A stretch of 64,000 bases of DNA from Polaribacter pectinis. GTDB lineage: Bacteria; Bacteroidota; Bacteroidia; Flavobacteriales; Flavobacteriaceae. Position 1 is the stretch's first letter, and the number at the start of each line of letters is the position of its first letter. Location: contig NZ_CP060695.1 in assembly GCF_014352875.1 (NCBI RefSeq), positions 3,069,501 through 3,133,500 on the forward strand, written 5' to 3'. Shown here piece by piece: positions 44,760 to 53,873 of the stretch. A program made the translations under genes and the position numbers. The notes under the pieces are model-generated. The model did no database searches and was not told the DNA's origin. It worked only from the letters and a program-made list of their open reading frames with translations.

Positions 44760-44794
44760 TAATTTTGATACGTAAATACGTCTAAATATTTACG
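44760..44794 (+). promoter_or_regulatory. gapN -7 box and 5' UTR palindrome
   Basis: TAATTTTG (44760-44767) fits the -7 consensus. Just downstream CGTAAATA (44771-44778) and TATTTACG (44787-44794) form a perfect 8-bp inverted repeat at the expected transcription start, a common place for a repressor site. Confidence 0.5.
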
Positions 44795-44836
44795 ACAAAT
44801 CAATCAATTTTTAGACAAATTATTAAATTTCAAATT

Positions 44837-46429
44837 ATGAAGAATACTTTTAAAGAAATTCCGAACGAATATAAAATTACTTCACTTGTAAACCAAAATA
44901 CATACTTGGTTGGTGGTGAATTAAAAGAATGGAAAGGCGCAAATGCGGAAGTTTATTCAACAATTTCATCAACAAAAGAATACAAACCTACATTATTAGG
45001 AACAGTTCCAGATTTAACTGCAGATGAAGCAATAGAAGCTTTAAATGCTTCTTTAAAAGCTTACGATCAAGGGCAAGGTTTATGGCCAACTATGAAAGTA
45101 GAAGGTAGAATTGCAGCCATGGAAAAGTTTGTGGTTCAAATGAAAACCAAAAGAGAAGAAATTGTAAAATTATTAATGTGGGAAATTGGTAAATCTTTAC
45201 CAGATTCTCAAAAAGAATTCGATAGAACTGTAGAATATATTTACGATACGATTGAAGATTACAAACAAATGGACAGAGATTCTGCGAAGTTTGAAAAAAA
45301 CAGCGGAGTTCACGCACATATTAGAAGAGGTCCTTTAGGAGTTGTTCTATGTTTAGGACCTTATAACTATCCTTTAAATGAAACTTTTGCATTGTTAATT
45401 CCTGCTTTAATTATGGGGAATACAGCCATTTTTAAACCAGCAAAACATGGAGTTTTATTATTATCACCTTTATTAGAAGCGTTTAGAGATAGTTTTCCTG
45501 CTGGAGTAGTAAATATTATTTATGGTAGAGGTAGAGTTTTAGCGACACCAATCATGAAAACTGGTAAAGTTGATGTTTTGGCTTTAATAGGAAACAGTAA
45601 ATCTGCAAATGCGATTCAGGCAAATCATCCACAGAAAAATAGATTGCGTTTAGTTTTAGGTTTAGAAGCTAAAAATCCAGGAATTGTTTTACCAGATGCA
45701 GATTTAGATTTGGCAATTAACGAGTGTATTGCAGGTGCAACTTCTTTTAACGGACAACGTTGTACTGCATTAAAAATATTATATGTTCATGAGCATATTG
45801 TAGATGAATTTAACAAGCGTTTTGCAGCAAAAGTAGATGCTTTAAAATTTGGTAATCCTTGGGAAGATGGCGTAAAATTAACACCATTACCAGAACCAGG
45901 AAAACCAGCATATATTCAAGAACTAATTGACGATGCTACTGCAAAAGGAGCAAAAGTGATTAATAAAAAAGGAGGTGAAACGACTGAAAATTATATTTTT
46001 CCGGCAGTTTTATATCCTGTTTCTAAAGATTCAAGAGTTTTTGATGAAGAGCAATTTGGTCCAGTTACACCAATCGTTTCATTTAAAAATATTCAAGAGC
46101 CTTTAGATGATATGGCTGCATCCAATTACGGACAACAAGTAAGTGTTTTTGGTAGCGAAGTAAAAACGTTAGCGCCATTAATAGACACTTTAGTAAACTT
46201 GGTTTGTAGAGTTAACTTAAACAGTGCAGCACAAAGAGGACCAGATGTGTATCCTTTTACAGGAAGAAAAGATTCTGCAGTTGCTACTTTAAGTGTGCAT
46301 GATGCTTTGCGTTCTTTCTCAATTAGAACTTTTGTTGCGGCTAAAGATACAGAGTATAACAATGCTATTTTACAAGAATTGTTAGATAAAAAAGTGTCTA
46401 ATTTTATTAGTACAGATTATATTTTATAA
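44837..46429 (+). CDS. gapN: NADP-dependent non-phosphorylating glyceraldehyde-3-phosphate dehydrogenase
   Basis: GapN oxidises glyceraldehyde-3-phosphate directly to 3-phosphoglycerate, making NADPH instead of ATP. The 530-residue aldehyde dehydrogenase has [36 protein letters not shown] (general-base Glu), and [10 protein letters not shown] with the catalytic Cys. The C-terminal [17 protein letters not shown] segment is characteristic of GapN rather than other aldehyde dehydrogenases. It has its own promoter-like element and palindrome and a strong terminator, so it is monocistronic. Confidence 0.88.
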   Translation: MKNTFKEIPNEYKITSLVNQNTYLVGGELKEWKGANAEVYSTISSTKEYKPTLLGTVPDLTADEAIEALNASLKAYDQGQGLWPTMKVEGRIAAMEKFVVQMKTKREEIVKLLMWEIGKSLPDSQKEFDRTVEYIYDTIEDYKQMDRDSAKFEKNSGVHAHIRRGPLGVVLCLGPYNYPLNETFALLIPALIMGNTAIFKPAKHGVLLLSPLLEAFRDSFPAGVVNIIYGRGRVLATPIMKTGKVDVLALIGNSKSANAIQANHPQKNRLRLVLGLEAKNPGIVLPDADLDLAINECIAGATSFNGQRCTALKILYVHEHIVDEFNKRFAAKVDALKFGNPWEDGVKLTPLPEPGKPAYIQELIDDATAKGAKVINKKGGETTENYIFPAVLYPVSKDSRVFDEEQFGPVTPIVSFKNIQEPLDDMAASNYGQQVSVFGSEVKTLAPLIDTLVNLVCRVNLNSAAQRGPDVYPFTGRKDSAVATLSVHDALRSFSIRTFVAAKDTEYNNAILQELLDKKVSNFISTDYIL

Positions 46430-46453
46430 TAAAATTAGAAGTTATAAATATTG

Positions 46454-46482
46454 AAAAACCTCCAGAATATGGAGGTTTTTTT
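46454..46482. terminator. Bidirectional terminator after gapN
   Basis: AAAAACCTCCA and TGGAGGTTTTTTT form an 11-bp stem with loop GAATA. It also faces the 3' end of the convergent YiiX-like gene. Confidence 0.88.
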
Positions 46483-46523
46483 GCTTTTGATAAAATGCTA
46501 ACTATAGCTAATATTGATTTAGC

Positions 46524-47195
46524 TTATTCTTTCTCATAATCATGCACAAACTTTATGTGAGGACTGCTTGCCATTAAGTTAGGGTTTGTTCCTTCAATTC
46601 CTTCAGGAATTGGCTGGTTGCGTGTTTTGTAATAAGTTACCCAACTTGACATTGGATTTCCTGTACTGTCGTTAAATGTCATTGGATGAGTAAGAAAAGG
46701 AATAGAATCTGTTGGTATATTTTGAGTAGAAAACATTTTATAAACTAATTCAGAGCAATAATAAGAATCGTCATTCCATAAAAAAATATCATCATAAGGT
46801 GTATTTAATCTTTCGATTCCATACACTATTGCTTTAGAAATATAAGGTTGGTAATATTTATCTAATCTTGCAACCGTGGTTTGAGATTTGTTAAATTTAT
46901 TTTTATTTCTATTCAGAAACTTTTTTAAAGGAGTTTGGCAAATTCCTTCTTTTGGTATTGCCTCCAGTACAAACCATTTTTCATCTTTTTGCATTGCTAT
47001 TCCAACATGCGAATAGTTTCTAGAAAGTGAAGTAGCTGTTACTTTTTTAATTGCGTTATCTATTTCGTCTGTTCCAGTATTTTGAAATAGTAAATCTCCT
47101 TGTTTTATCTTAAAATCATTTTGATTGCTATTACAACTGAACAAAACAAAGGAAAATATAAGTAGGATATAAGTTTGTTTTCGGGTATTATGCAT
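46524..47195 (-). CDS. YiiX-like permuted papain-fold lipoprotein
   Basis: The 223-residue protein has a lipoprotein signal (LLIFSFVLFSC, lipidated Cys about residue 21). The catalytic pair of the NlpC/P60-related YiiX family is visible as NYSHVGIAMQ (His) and DDSYYCSELVYKMF (Cys), in the permuted order His before Cys typical of that family. Such enzymes are amidases or peptidases possibly acting on cell-wall or lipid substrates. It sits alone, convergent with gapN. Family is fairly sure; substrate is unknown. Confidence 0.82.
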   Translation of the reverse strand: MHNTRKQTYILLIFSFVLFSCNSNQNDFKIKQGDLLFQNTGTDEIDNAIKKVTATSLSRNYSHVGIAMQKDEKWFVLEAIPKEGICQTPLKKFLNRNKNKFNKSQTTVARLDKYYQPYISKAIVYGIERLNTPYDDIFLWNDDSYYCSELVYKMFSTQNIPTDSIPFLTHPMTFNDSTGNPMSSWVTYYKTRNQPIPEGIEGTNPNLMASSPHIKFVHDYEKE

Positions 47196-47395
47196 GATTA
47201 TTTTGTTGTTAATTTTTAGAGTAGGTCAAAATTATTAGCAATTTTAATGCTAATATAAAATCGTTTAGATAGCTTATATTGGTTGTTAGCGAAATTATAA
47301 GAAATTAAGTTTATGAGCAACTTAAATTCTTAACTGCCAATTATGAAGTTTACTAGATGTATGCAAAATTAAAATTAGGAACTAGTAAAAAGATC

Positions 47396-47878
47396 TTACA
47401 AAAATCTACGATACCAGCTTTCTTCAATAGGAATTTCCCAAAAATTATCAAAATCTTGTTTAGTTGTAATTAGATTGTCAAAAATTATGGTTTTGGCAGT
47501 AACTGCTTTGTTCTTTAATAACTTTTTGAAGTCTTTTAAATCTTTGTATTGCACAAACTCACCTTGTTTAAAACAAACATTCATCTTGTCTAGCAATTCA
47601 ACTTCATAATCATTCTGAAGCTCTAAAATAAAGGATACAGAAGCATCTATTTCAGTATTTTTTAATGGTGAAGCTTCATCATCTGCAACTAGAACTATAA
47701 ATCTATTGTAAAGAAATTTATAGGAAGCTTTAAAATTTTCATCATCAGCTCTCCAATTTTCTATGAAATTTTTCACTTTTTCTTCAATCTCCTCAATTTC
47801 ATTAGGATAGAATTTTCTGCTAGAAGGATAAATCCACACTTTAGCATCATCAGGAATTGAACTATAATCTACAAACAT
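47396..47878 (-). CDS. Conserved hypothetical cytoplasmic protein
   Basis: I recognise this 160-residue protein as a widespread Bacteroidota hypothetical, often labelled 'ABC transporter ATPase'. No Walker A, signature or Walker B motif is visible, so that label is unsupported. It starts MFVDYSSIPDDAKVWIYPSS, has no export signal, and ends with EIPIEESWYRRFL, a well-defined aromatic tail. Its function is unknown. A terminator lies just upstream (47913-47948), so it has its own promoter. Confidence 0.7.
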   Translation of the reverse strand: MFVDYSSIPDDAKVWIYPSSRKFYPNEIEEIEEKVKNFIENWRADDENFKASYKFLYNRFIVLVADDEASPLKNTEIDASVSFILELQNDYEVELLDKMNVCFKQGEFVQYKDLKDFKKLLKNKAVTAKTIIFDNLITTKQDFDNFWEIPIEESWYRRFL

Positions 47879-47912
47879 TTGTTTATTTTAAAATGCAAAG
47901 GTACAGAAAAGA

Positions 47913-47948
47913 AAAACCGCAAACTGATAAAAATCAACTTGCGGTTTT
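47913..47948 (-). terminator. Terminator after the thioredoxin-like gene
   Basis: AAAACCGCAA (47914-47923) and TTGCGGTTTT (47939-47948) form a 10-bp stem. On the minus strand a TTTTTCTTTTC run follows. It ends the transcript of the gene at 47969-48580. Confidence 0.8.
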
Positions 47949-47968
47949 AAGTTTTTATTAAAATACGT

Positions 47969-48580
47969 TTAAACCTCTTTAAGTGCAGTTTTTTTTACAA
48001 GTTGTATAAAATCATCTTGTACACTTTGTCCTTTGTTTTTGTTATACCAAACCTGCAGTTCTTGTTTAAATTCGGCGTTTAAACTTCCATGTTCGGCTTT
48101 ATAATCTGCTACCATTTTAGTAGCAATAGTTGGTCTTGGTCCCCAAGTGTTTAAAACGTTGTTTTCTTTATCTAGCGCAATTAATTTAGGAATAGATCTA
48201 CCGCCATTTGTTAAAAACAAATCCATCAATTCTAAATTATCATCACGTAAAACTATTTTTAGGTTAATGTTTTCGTTTGTACTTGCAATTTTATTAATTA
48301 CAGGTAAGTTTTGTGCAGCATCTCCACACCAACCTTCAGAAATTACCAGCCAAGTTTGTGGTTCTTCTACTTTTTTAATTTCTTTAATTGTTTCCTCAGA
48401 CAGTTTTATAGTCTTATCTAAACGTTTCATTCTTCTGTCGTTTAACATACTATAATTTGTTAACGCATCAGATTGTTCAGAACCAGTAGATTTTCCTTCC
48501 TCTAATAAATTTTTTACTAAATCTATGTACTCTTGATATGTGAGTGTTTTTTGTAAACTTTTTTCTATGATATTTTTCAT
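47969..48580 (-). CDS. Thioredoxin-family protein with a single active-site cysteine
   Basis: From the ATG at 48580 the product is 203 residues (MKNIIEKSLQKTLTYQEYID). The frame extends to a GTG at 48622, which is unlikely. A helical N-terminal half precedes a thioredoxin-like domain with LVISEGWCGDAAQNLPVINK, where CxxC is reduced to CGDA. A later GGRSIPKLIALD contains the cis-Pro loop. This COG0526-type family is common in flavobacteria and of unknown role. It lies 59 bases after the SDR-type dehydrogenase gene on the same strand, so they are probably co-transcribed. Confidence 0.82.
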   Translation of the reverse strand: MKNIIEKSLQKTLTYQEYIDLVKNLLEEGKSTGSEQSDALTNYSMLNDRRMKRLDKTIKLSEETIKEIKKVEEPQTWLVISEGWCGDAAQNLPVINKIASTNENINLKIVLRDDNLELMDLFLTNGGRSIPKLIALDKENNVLNTWGPRPTIATKMVADYKAEHGSLNAEFKQELQVWYNKNKGQSVQDDFIQLVKKTALKEV

Positions 48581-48639
48581 AATAAATACTTCTAAATTCA
48601 ACTTTTTAGACGTTAAAAACACTAAAACTTACAACAAAT

Positions 48640-49584
48640 TTATTCTGCTTTTAGATTGCTAATAATATCTTCTGTCATCGATTCTAAATCGAATTTTGGA
48701 TTCCAATTCCAATCTTGTTTGGCATCATTATCATTGATTGAAGAAGGCCAAGAATCTGCAATTTCTTGTCTAAAATCTGGTTTGTAAGTTATAGTAAAAT
48801 TAGGAATGTGTTTTTTAATTTCTAAAGCAATTTCTTTTGGTGTAAAATCTATTGCAGCTAAATTATAAGCTGATCTAATTTTTACATCTTTTGGTTTTGC
48901 TTGCATAATTTTTATAGTTGCTTCTACAGCATCATTCATGTACATCATTGGCAAACGTGTGTTTTCTGATAGAAAGCATTCGTAATTTCCATCTTCAATA
49001 GCTTTAAAATAAATGTCTACAGCATAATCTGTTGTGCCACCACCAGGTTTTGTTTTCCAAGAAATAATACCAGGATAACGCAAGCTTCTAACATCTACAC
49101 CATATTTTTTATGATAGTAATTACACCAAAACTCACCAGAAAGTTTACTAATTCCGTAAACTGTAGAAGGTTCCATAATAGTTTTTTGTGGCGTATTTTC
49201 TTTGGGAGTTGTAGGTCCAAAAACAGCAATAGAACTTGGCCAATACACTTGTTTAATATGTTTTTCTTTTGCTAAATCTAAAACTGCTAACAAAGAGTTC
49301 ATATTTAAATCCCAAGCTTTTTGTGGGAACTTCTCTGCAGTTGCAGACAACATTGCCGCTAATAAATATACTTGAGAAACATTGTATTTTTTTATGACTT
49401 TTAAAATGGTTTCTTTGTCTGTTGCATCAATCAACTCAAAAGGTCCAGAAGACATCATTTGGTTGTTTCCTTCTCTTATATCTGAAGCAATTACATTATT
49501 GTTTCCGTATAAAACACGCAGTCTTTGGGTTAGTTCGTTTCCAATTTGACCACTTGCACCTAAAACTAAGATGGTTTCACTCAT
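48640..49584 (-). CDS. SDR-type L-threonine 3-dehydrogenase (NAD-dependent epimerase family)
   Basis: The 314-residue protein is an extended short-chain dehydrogenase: ILVLGASGQIGNELTQRL binds NAD, ASDIREGNN follows strand 2, SSIAVFG has the catalytic Ser, and TVYGISKLSGEFW holds the YxxxK pair. RSLRYPGIIS and GGGTTDYAVDIYFKA match the SDR-type threonine dehydrogenases known from flavobacteria such as F. frigidimaris, rather than sugar-nucleotide epimerases. It would oxidise threonine to 2-amino-3-oxobutyrate. Sugar-nucleotide epimerase is the main alternative. Confidence 0.78.
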   Translation of the reverse strand: MSETILVLGASGQIGNELTQRLRVLYGNNNVIASDIREGNNQMMSSGPFELIDATDKETILKVIKKYNVSQVYLLAAMLSATAEKFPQKAWDLNMNSLLAVLDLAKEKHIKQVYWPSSIAVFGPTTPKENTPQKTIMEPSTVYGISKLSGEFWCNYYHKKYGVDVRSLRYPGIISWKTKPGGGTTDYAVDIYFKAIEDGNYECFLSENTRLPMMYMNDAVEATIKIMQAKPKDVKIRSAYNLAAIDFTPKEIALEIKKHIPNFTITYKPDFRQEIADSWPSSINDNDAKQDWNWNPKFDLESMTEDIISNLKAE

Positions 49585-49762
49585 TTTTTAAAATTATATT
49601 TTTATCAAAAACAAAGGTAATTAATTTAGGTATTCGTAATTAATATTCGCTAAAATAATTATTCAATAATTTTAGAATTAAAATTGTGTTATTTGTTAGT
49701 ATTTTCTTAAAATAAATGTGGATGCTTTTAAATTATGTATTTTTACTTTTTTAAATTCAATT

Positions 49763-50416
49763 GTGAAAAATATAGCTTACATAATATGTTGTTTTATCTT
49801 TTTTTCTTGCGGAAACAAGCAAAAAGAAAGTGCCGAGAATGAACAAATTAAACCTTTGTTAAGTGTTGTAAAAGAACATAAACCTTCAGAAAGTATAAAT
49901 CCTACTTTTAGAAAAGAGGTAGAAAATTGGCAAGAACTAAATGCTGTAAATTCTTTTTTACAGAAGTTTGAAAAAGCATCACCAAACGAAGTTTTAAGTA
50001 ATGCTTTAGAATTAAGAGATTTAGTTAAAGGTCTAAAAGATAGTGTAAAACCTAGTATTTTTGACATTCCTTCTTTTAACGCCAGAGTAAATATTCTTAA
50101 TAATGAAGTTTTAAGATTGGCAGATTTAACATTTATACCAGCTATAAAAACAGAAGAAATTAATGCGCAAGTAGATAAGACTATAGTTGCTTTTTCTGCA
50201 GTAAACACTAAAATAAATACCATTCTTTCTAAAAAACGTTTTGAAGATGCAATTGATGTAAATTTAGATTTTATTGGAATAGATTCAACAAAAATTGATA
50301 GTATTTCTAAAAAATCTATAGAGGATATGATAAAGGAAAAAGACTTAAAGAAAAAGGTGCAATATGAAGGTCCGCCTATTGATTATAAAGCAAAAAAAAA
50401 GAAAAGTAGAAACTAA
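49763..50416 (+). CDS. Lipoprotein of unknown function
   Basis: I chose the GTG at 49763, which gives a 217-residue lipoprotein starting MKNIAYIICCFIFFSCGN. A GTG at 49718 in the same frame would place 15 further residues before the signal. The mature protein is helical and charged, with no known domain, and ends in a Lys-rich tail (YKAKKKKSRN). It is followed six bases later by the NTF2-like lipoprotein gene, so the two form an operon. No function can be assigned. Confidence 0.65.
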   Translation: MKNIAYIICCFIFFSCGNKQKESAENEQIKPLLSVVKEHKPSESINPTFRKEVENWQELNAVNSFLQKFEKASPNEVLSNALELRDLVKGLKDSVKPSIFDIPSFNARVNILNNEVLRLADLTFIPAIKTEEINAQVDKTIVAFSAVNTKINTILSKKRFEDAIDVNLDFIGIDSTKIDSISKKSIEDMIKEKDLKKKVQYEGPPIDYKAKKKKSRN

Positions 50417-50422
50417 TAAATT

Positions 50423-50950
50423 ATGAAAAATATCTTAATCTTTCTTACATTTTCGTTGATTTTATTTGGTTGTAACCAAAAAAATGAAATCAAAACTTTA
50501 GACTTAAAAACAAAATCTCTTCATAAAAAGAAAATAAGTAAAGTGCTAAAAAATTGGCATCAAGCAGCTTCTAAAGCAGATTTTAATAGTTATTTTGATA
50601 AAATGGATGATAATTCTGTTTTTATAGGAACAGATGCAACAGAAAACTGGAACAAAAAACAATTTGAAGCCTTTAGTAAACCATATTTTGATAAAGGAAA
50701 AGCTTGGAGTTTTACAACTTTAGAAAGAAATATTTTTATAAATAACACAGGTGATTTTGCTTGGTTTGATGAATTGCTAAATACCCAAATGGGAACTTGT
50801 AGAGGTTCTGGAGTTTTAGAAAATATTAATAATTCTTGGAAAATTAAACATTATGTATTGTCCGTTTCAATACCAAATGAAGATATTGAAGCAGTAATTT
50901 CTGCAAAGAAAAAGAACGATTCTATTTTCTTGAAAAGATTTCAAAAATAG
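50423..50950 (+). CDS. NTF2-like (SnoaL/DUF4440-type) lipoprotein
   Basis: The 175-residue protein has a lipoprotein signal (MKNILIFLTFSLILFGC). The mature part has an NTF2-like cone fold: a helical start KISKVLKNWHQAASKADFNS, then YFDKMDDNSVFIGTDATENW, GDFAWFDELLN, and RGSGVLENINNSWKIKHYVL. Related domains bind small ligands or have hydrolase roles, but no catalytic residues can be named. It is co-transcribed with the preceding lipoprotein and followed by a terminator shared with recX. Confidence 0.82.
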   Translation: MKNILIFLTFSLILFGCNQKNEIKTLDLKTKSLHKKKISKVLKNWHQAASKADFNSYFDKMDDNSVFIGTDATENWNKKQFEAFSKPYFDKGKAWSFTTLERNIFINNTGDFAWFDELLNTQMGTCRGSGVLENINNSWKIKHYVLSVSIPNEDIEAVISAKKKNDSIFLKRFQK

Positions 50951-50973
50951 TTTTATTTGAATTCTCTTTTTTG

Positions 50974-51006
50974 CTAAAAAACGAATTACAGATTATCGTT
51001 TTTTAG
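50974..51006. terminator. Bidirectional terminator
   Basis: CTAAAAAACGA (50974-50984) and TCGTTTTTTAG (50996-51006) form a perfect 11-bp stem between the convergent NTF2-like and recX genes. Confidence 0.75.
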
Positions 51007-51017
51007 GAAAGTTGAAA

Positions 51018-51491
51018 CTACGAAACAACTTCATTTACTACTTTGTAAATTAATTCATTTTCGAAGCCTTTACGCATTAAAAAGTCAATTAATTTTTTCT
51101 TCCTTTTGTAAATATTTGGTTCAGAAATTACTTCATTTCTATTTTCTGTAATTCTGTAAATGGTTTCAATGTATTCTGTTTCATCAATTTCTTTTAAAGC
51201 CGTTTTTATATTATAGGCAGAAATATCTCTAAACTTCAATTCTCTTACAATTCGTTGTTTTCCCCAGTTTTTTATTCTGAATTTCCCTCTGGCAAAACTT
51301 TTTGAAAAACGTTCTTCGTTTAAAAAATTATCTTTCATTAAACTTAAAAGAATCATTTCTCTAGCTTCAGGAATTAAATTATAATCGCGCATTTTTTGCT
51401 CTACTTCTTTGTGACATCTATCTTGATATACACAATAGTTTTCTAATTTGCGTTTTAATTCATCAACCGTAAAAGATTTTTTTAATTTCAT
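51018..51491 (-). CDS. recX: Regulatory protein RecX
   Basis: RecX binds RecA filaments and modulates recombination. The 157-residue protein has the tandem three-helix repeats of the family: FTVDELKRKLENYCVYQDRC, SLMKDNFLNEERFSKSFARG, and KFRIKNWGKQRIVRELKFRD. The flavobacterial form has the same length. recA is not adjacent; the gene is convergent with the NTF2-like gene and divergent from the T9SS gene at 51555. Confidence 0.9.
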   Translation of the reverse strand: MKLKKSFTVDELKRKLENYCVYQDRCHKEVEQKMRDYNLIPEAREMILLSLMKDNFLNEERFSKSFARGKFRIKNWGKQRIVRELKFRDISAYNIKTALKEIDETEYIETIYRITENRNEVISEPNIYKRKKKLIDFLMRKGFENELIYKVVNEVVS

Positions 51492-51533
51492 ATAACTTTA
51501 ACACACAATAATTTAATTCTTTTTACTTTTGCA

Positions 51534-51541
51534 TTTTATAA
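51534..51541 (+). promoter_or_regulatory. Putative -7 box of the T9SS gene at 51555
   Basis: TACTTTTG fits TAnnTTTG and ends only 13 bases before the ATG, implying a very short 5' UTR. A -33 box is not obvious. Confidence 0.4.
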
Positions 51542-51554
51542 AACATTCCCACTT

Positions 51555-53789
51555 ATGAAAAGAAAAATAACATTTATTCTATTCATTTTACTTTCAAATA
51601 TACTGTTTTCTCAAACAACATTACAAGCTGGTGATATTGCTTTTTTGCAGTATAATTCTACAGGGAATGCAGGTACAGAAGTTATGAAATTTGTAGCTTT
51701 AAGAAGTATGGAATCTGGAACGACTATTAATTTTACTGATAATGGTTGGTATAGTAATAATACTTTTAGGACTACTGAAGGTGTAGATGTTTGGACTGCA
51801 GCTACAGACATTTCATGTGGTGAAATAATAACTTTTACATTTACGAACATTTCTTTAAATACAAATGGTGGTGATCAAGTAATTGCTTATCAAGGTACTT
51901 TAGCCTCTCCTTCTTTTGTGTATGCCTTAAATTCAAGAGGTCCAAGTGGTCAATGGCAGCCAATTTTTTTACCAGGAGAATCTAACGCTACAAAAAAATC
52001 CGCTCTACCTTTAGGTTTAGAAGATGGTGAAACAGCAGTAGCTTTAATACATCAAGATAATTACAAGTATAATGGTTCAACTGCTGGAACAAAAGCTCAA
52101 ATTTTAAAAAGTATTTCAACCAAAGGTAATTGGATAGCTAATAATACTACAAACCAAACTTTTGGAGGTACCTTTAAATCTACTTATAGTGCAGGTACTT
52201 GGAGTATTCCTGGCTCAGAATTTGTGTTTACAATTATAGATGATAATTACACAGCTACTCCTTCTACAGAATTCGAAACATGTACTTGCCAAGTAAATTC
52301 AGGAAATACATTAACAGTAAATAATGGAGCAACAGTTACTGTAGATGAAGATATTAAAAACAATGGAACAATTATTGTGGAAAGTGGAGGTTCTGTTGTA
52401 CAAGTTATATCAGATGGTATGAATTCTGGTACAGATTATACAGTAAAAAGAGAAACAAGTTCTCAATCTTCTGCCCACGTTTTTACTTATTGGTCTTCAC
52501 CAATAACATCTGCAACTTTTGCAGCGGTTGCTACAAGTGCACATTTGCTTTATTCTTTTGATGCAGGTTCGCAAAGTTATATATTAGGAAGTCCTGCTAC
52601 AGCTATGAACCCAGGAATTGGATATTCTTTAGAAGGGCCAAGTTATGGTACTTATCCAGGCCCTCAACTTGCAACTTTTACAGGCGCTCCATTTAACAAT
52701 GGAGATATTCCTGTTGCTTTAGGTTTTACTTCCGATGGAAATGCAGATAACGATTGGAATTTAGTAGGAAATCCTTATCCTTCAGCAATTGATGCAGATA
52801 CTTTTTTAGATGACAATGTTGCAAATATTGGTGGGACAATTTATTTTTGGACACATAATACCCCAGAAGATGGTACAGAAGCAAATACAGAAGATGATTA
52901 TGCAATGTATAACAGTGTTGGTGGTGTTGGTGCAGGTAGTGCAGCAGCTACAGGAGGTGCAGTACCAGATGGTAATATAGCCTCTGCGCAAGGTTTTTTT
53001 GTACAAGCATTGTCTAGTTCTTTAAACTTTACAAATAGAATGAGAATTGCTGGGAATAATACTTCTTTCTTTAGAAGTAGTTCAACTAAAAAACAAAAAG
53101 AAGAAACCACAGATAGAATTTGGTTGAATATAAACAATGAAAAATCATTTAGTCAAATTTTAATTGGTTTTTTAGAGGATGCTACAGACAATGAAGACAA
53201 TAAATATGATGGTATACGTTTTTCTGGAAAATCGAGCTTAAACCTATACTCAATTTTAAATGACAAGCACTTTGGTATACAAGGAAAATCTCCTTTAAAA
53301 GAATCTGAAATTATTCCTTTAGGTTTTTCTTCTGATACTTTTGGAGACTTTACCATTTCTATTGATAAAGTTGAAGGAAAAATAGAAAATACTACTGTTT
53401 ATATAGTAGATAAAAATTTAGATATTGCTCACGATTTAAAATATTCAGATTATGTTTTTTCAACTTTTGAAGACGGAGAATTTAATGATCGTTTCTCTCT
53501 TGTTTTAATTGCTGAAGGTGGTAGTTTAGACGTTGATGATAATAGTGAGCTGGTAAATAATATTCAGATTCAAAATCAAACAAATAGACTTGTTTTAAAA
53601 ACTTTAAATAACAATGTTATTACTAATGTGGCTATTTATAATTTATTAGGAGAAGAAATTTTTAAATCAGAAAATGATACTTCTAATATTATAATTGATT
53701 CTAAAAACTTAAAATCGAACTCTATTTTTATAGTGAAAACGATGTTGGAAAATGGCAAATTGTTAGTAAACAAAGTCTACAAAAACTAA
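51555..53789 (+). CDS. Large secreted T9SS cargo protein of unknown function
   Basis: The 744-residue protein has a signal peptide (MKRKITFILFILLSNILFS, cut near Q20). The N-terminal module (about 22-245) starts LQAGDIAFLQYNSTGNAGTE, a segment found in many flavobacterial surface proteins. A middle part (about 285-505) includes NPYPSAIDADTFLDDN. The C-terminus (about 670-744) resembles a T9SS type A sorting domain (VAIYNLLGEEIFKSEN, LLVNKVYKN), but the usual YPNP is absent. I expect cell-surface location with a possible adhesive role. Confidence 0.78.
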   Translation: MKRKITFILFILLSNILFSQTTLQAGDIAFLQYNSTGNAGTEVMKFVALRSMESGTTINFTDNGWYSNNTFRTTEGVDVWTAATDISCGEIITFTFTNISLNTNGGDQVIAYQGTLASPSFVYALNSRGPSGQWQPIFLPGESNATKKSALPLGLEDGETAVALIHQDNYKYNGSTAGTKAQILKSISTKGNWIANNTTNQTFGGTFKSTYSAGTWSIPGSEFVFTIIDDNYTATPSTEFETCTCQVNSGNTLTVNNGATVTVDEDIKNNGTIIVESGGSVVQVISDGMNSGTDYTVKRETSSQSSAHVFTYWSSPITSATFAAVATSAHLLYSFDAGSQSYILGSPATAMNPGIGYSLEGPSYGTYPGPQLATFTGAPFNNGDIPVALGFTSDGNADNDWNLVGNPYPSAIDADTFLDDNVANIGGTIYFWTHNTPEDGTEANTEDDYAMYNSVGGVGAGSAAATGGAVPDGNIASAQGFFVQALSSSLNFTNRMRIAGNNTSFFRSSSTKKQKEETTDRIWLNINNEKSFSQILIGFLEDATDNEDNKYDGIRFSGKSSLNLYSILNDKHFGIQGKSPLKESEIIPLGFSSDTFGDFTISIDKVEGKIENTTVYIVDKNLDIAHDLKYSDYVFSTFEDGEFNDRFSLVLIAEGGSLDVDDNSELVNNIQIQNQTNRLVLKTLNNNVITNVAIYNLLGEEIFKSENDTSNIIIDSKNLKSNSIFIVKTMLENGKLLVNKVYKN

Positions 53790-53807
53790 TTGATATTTAA
53801 CAAAATT

Positions 53808-53845
53808 AAAAAGGGTTAAAACTGAATACGTTTTAACCCTTTTTT
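53808..53845. terminator. Bidirectional terminator
   Basis: AAAAAGGGTTAAAAC (53808-53822) and GTTTTAACCCTTTTTT (53830-53845) form a long stem between the convergent T9SS gene and the RND operon. Confidence 0.88.
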
Positions 53846-53873
53846 AATATATAATATTCTCTTCTAACGTATT

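Noticed and set aside
47396..47878. ABC transporter ATPase label for the 160-residue hypothetical
   Set aside because: No Walker A, Walker B or signature motif can be found.
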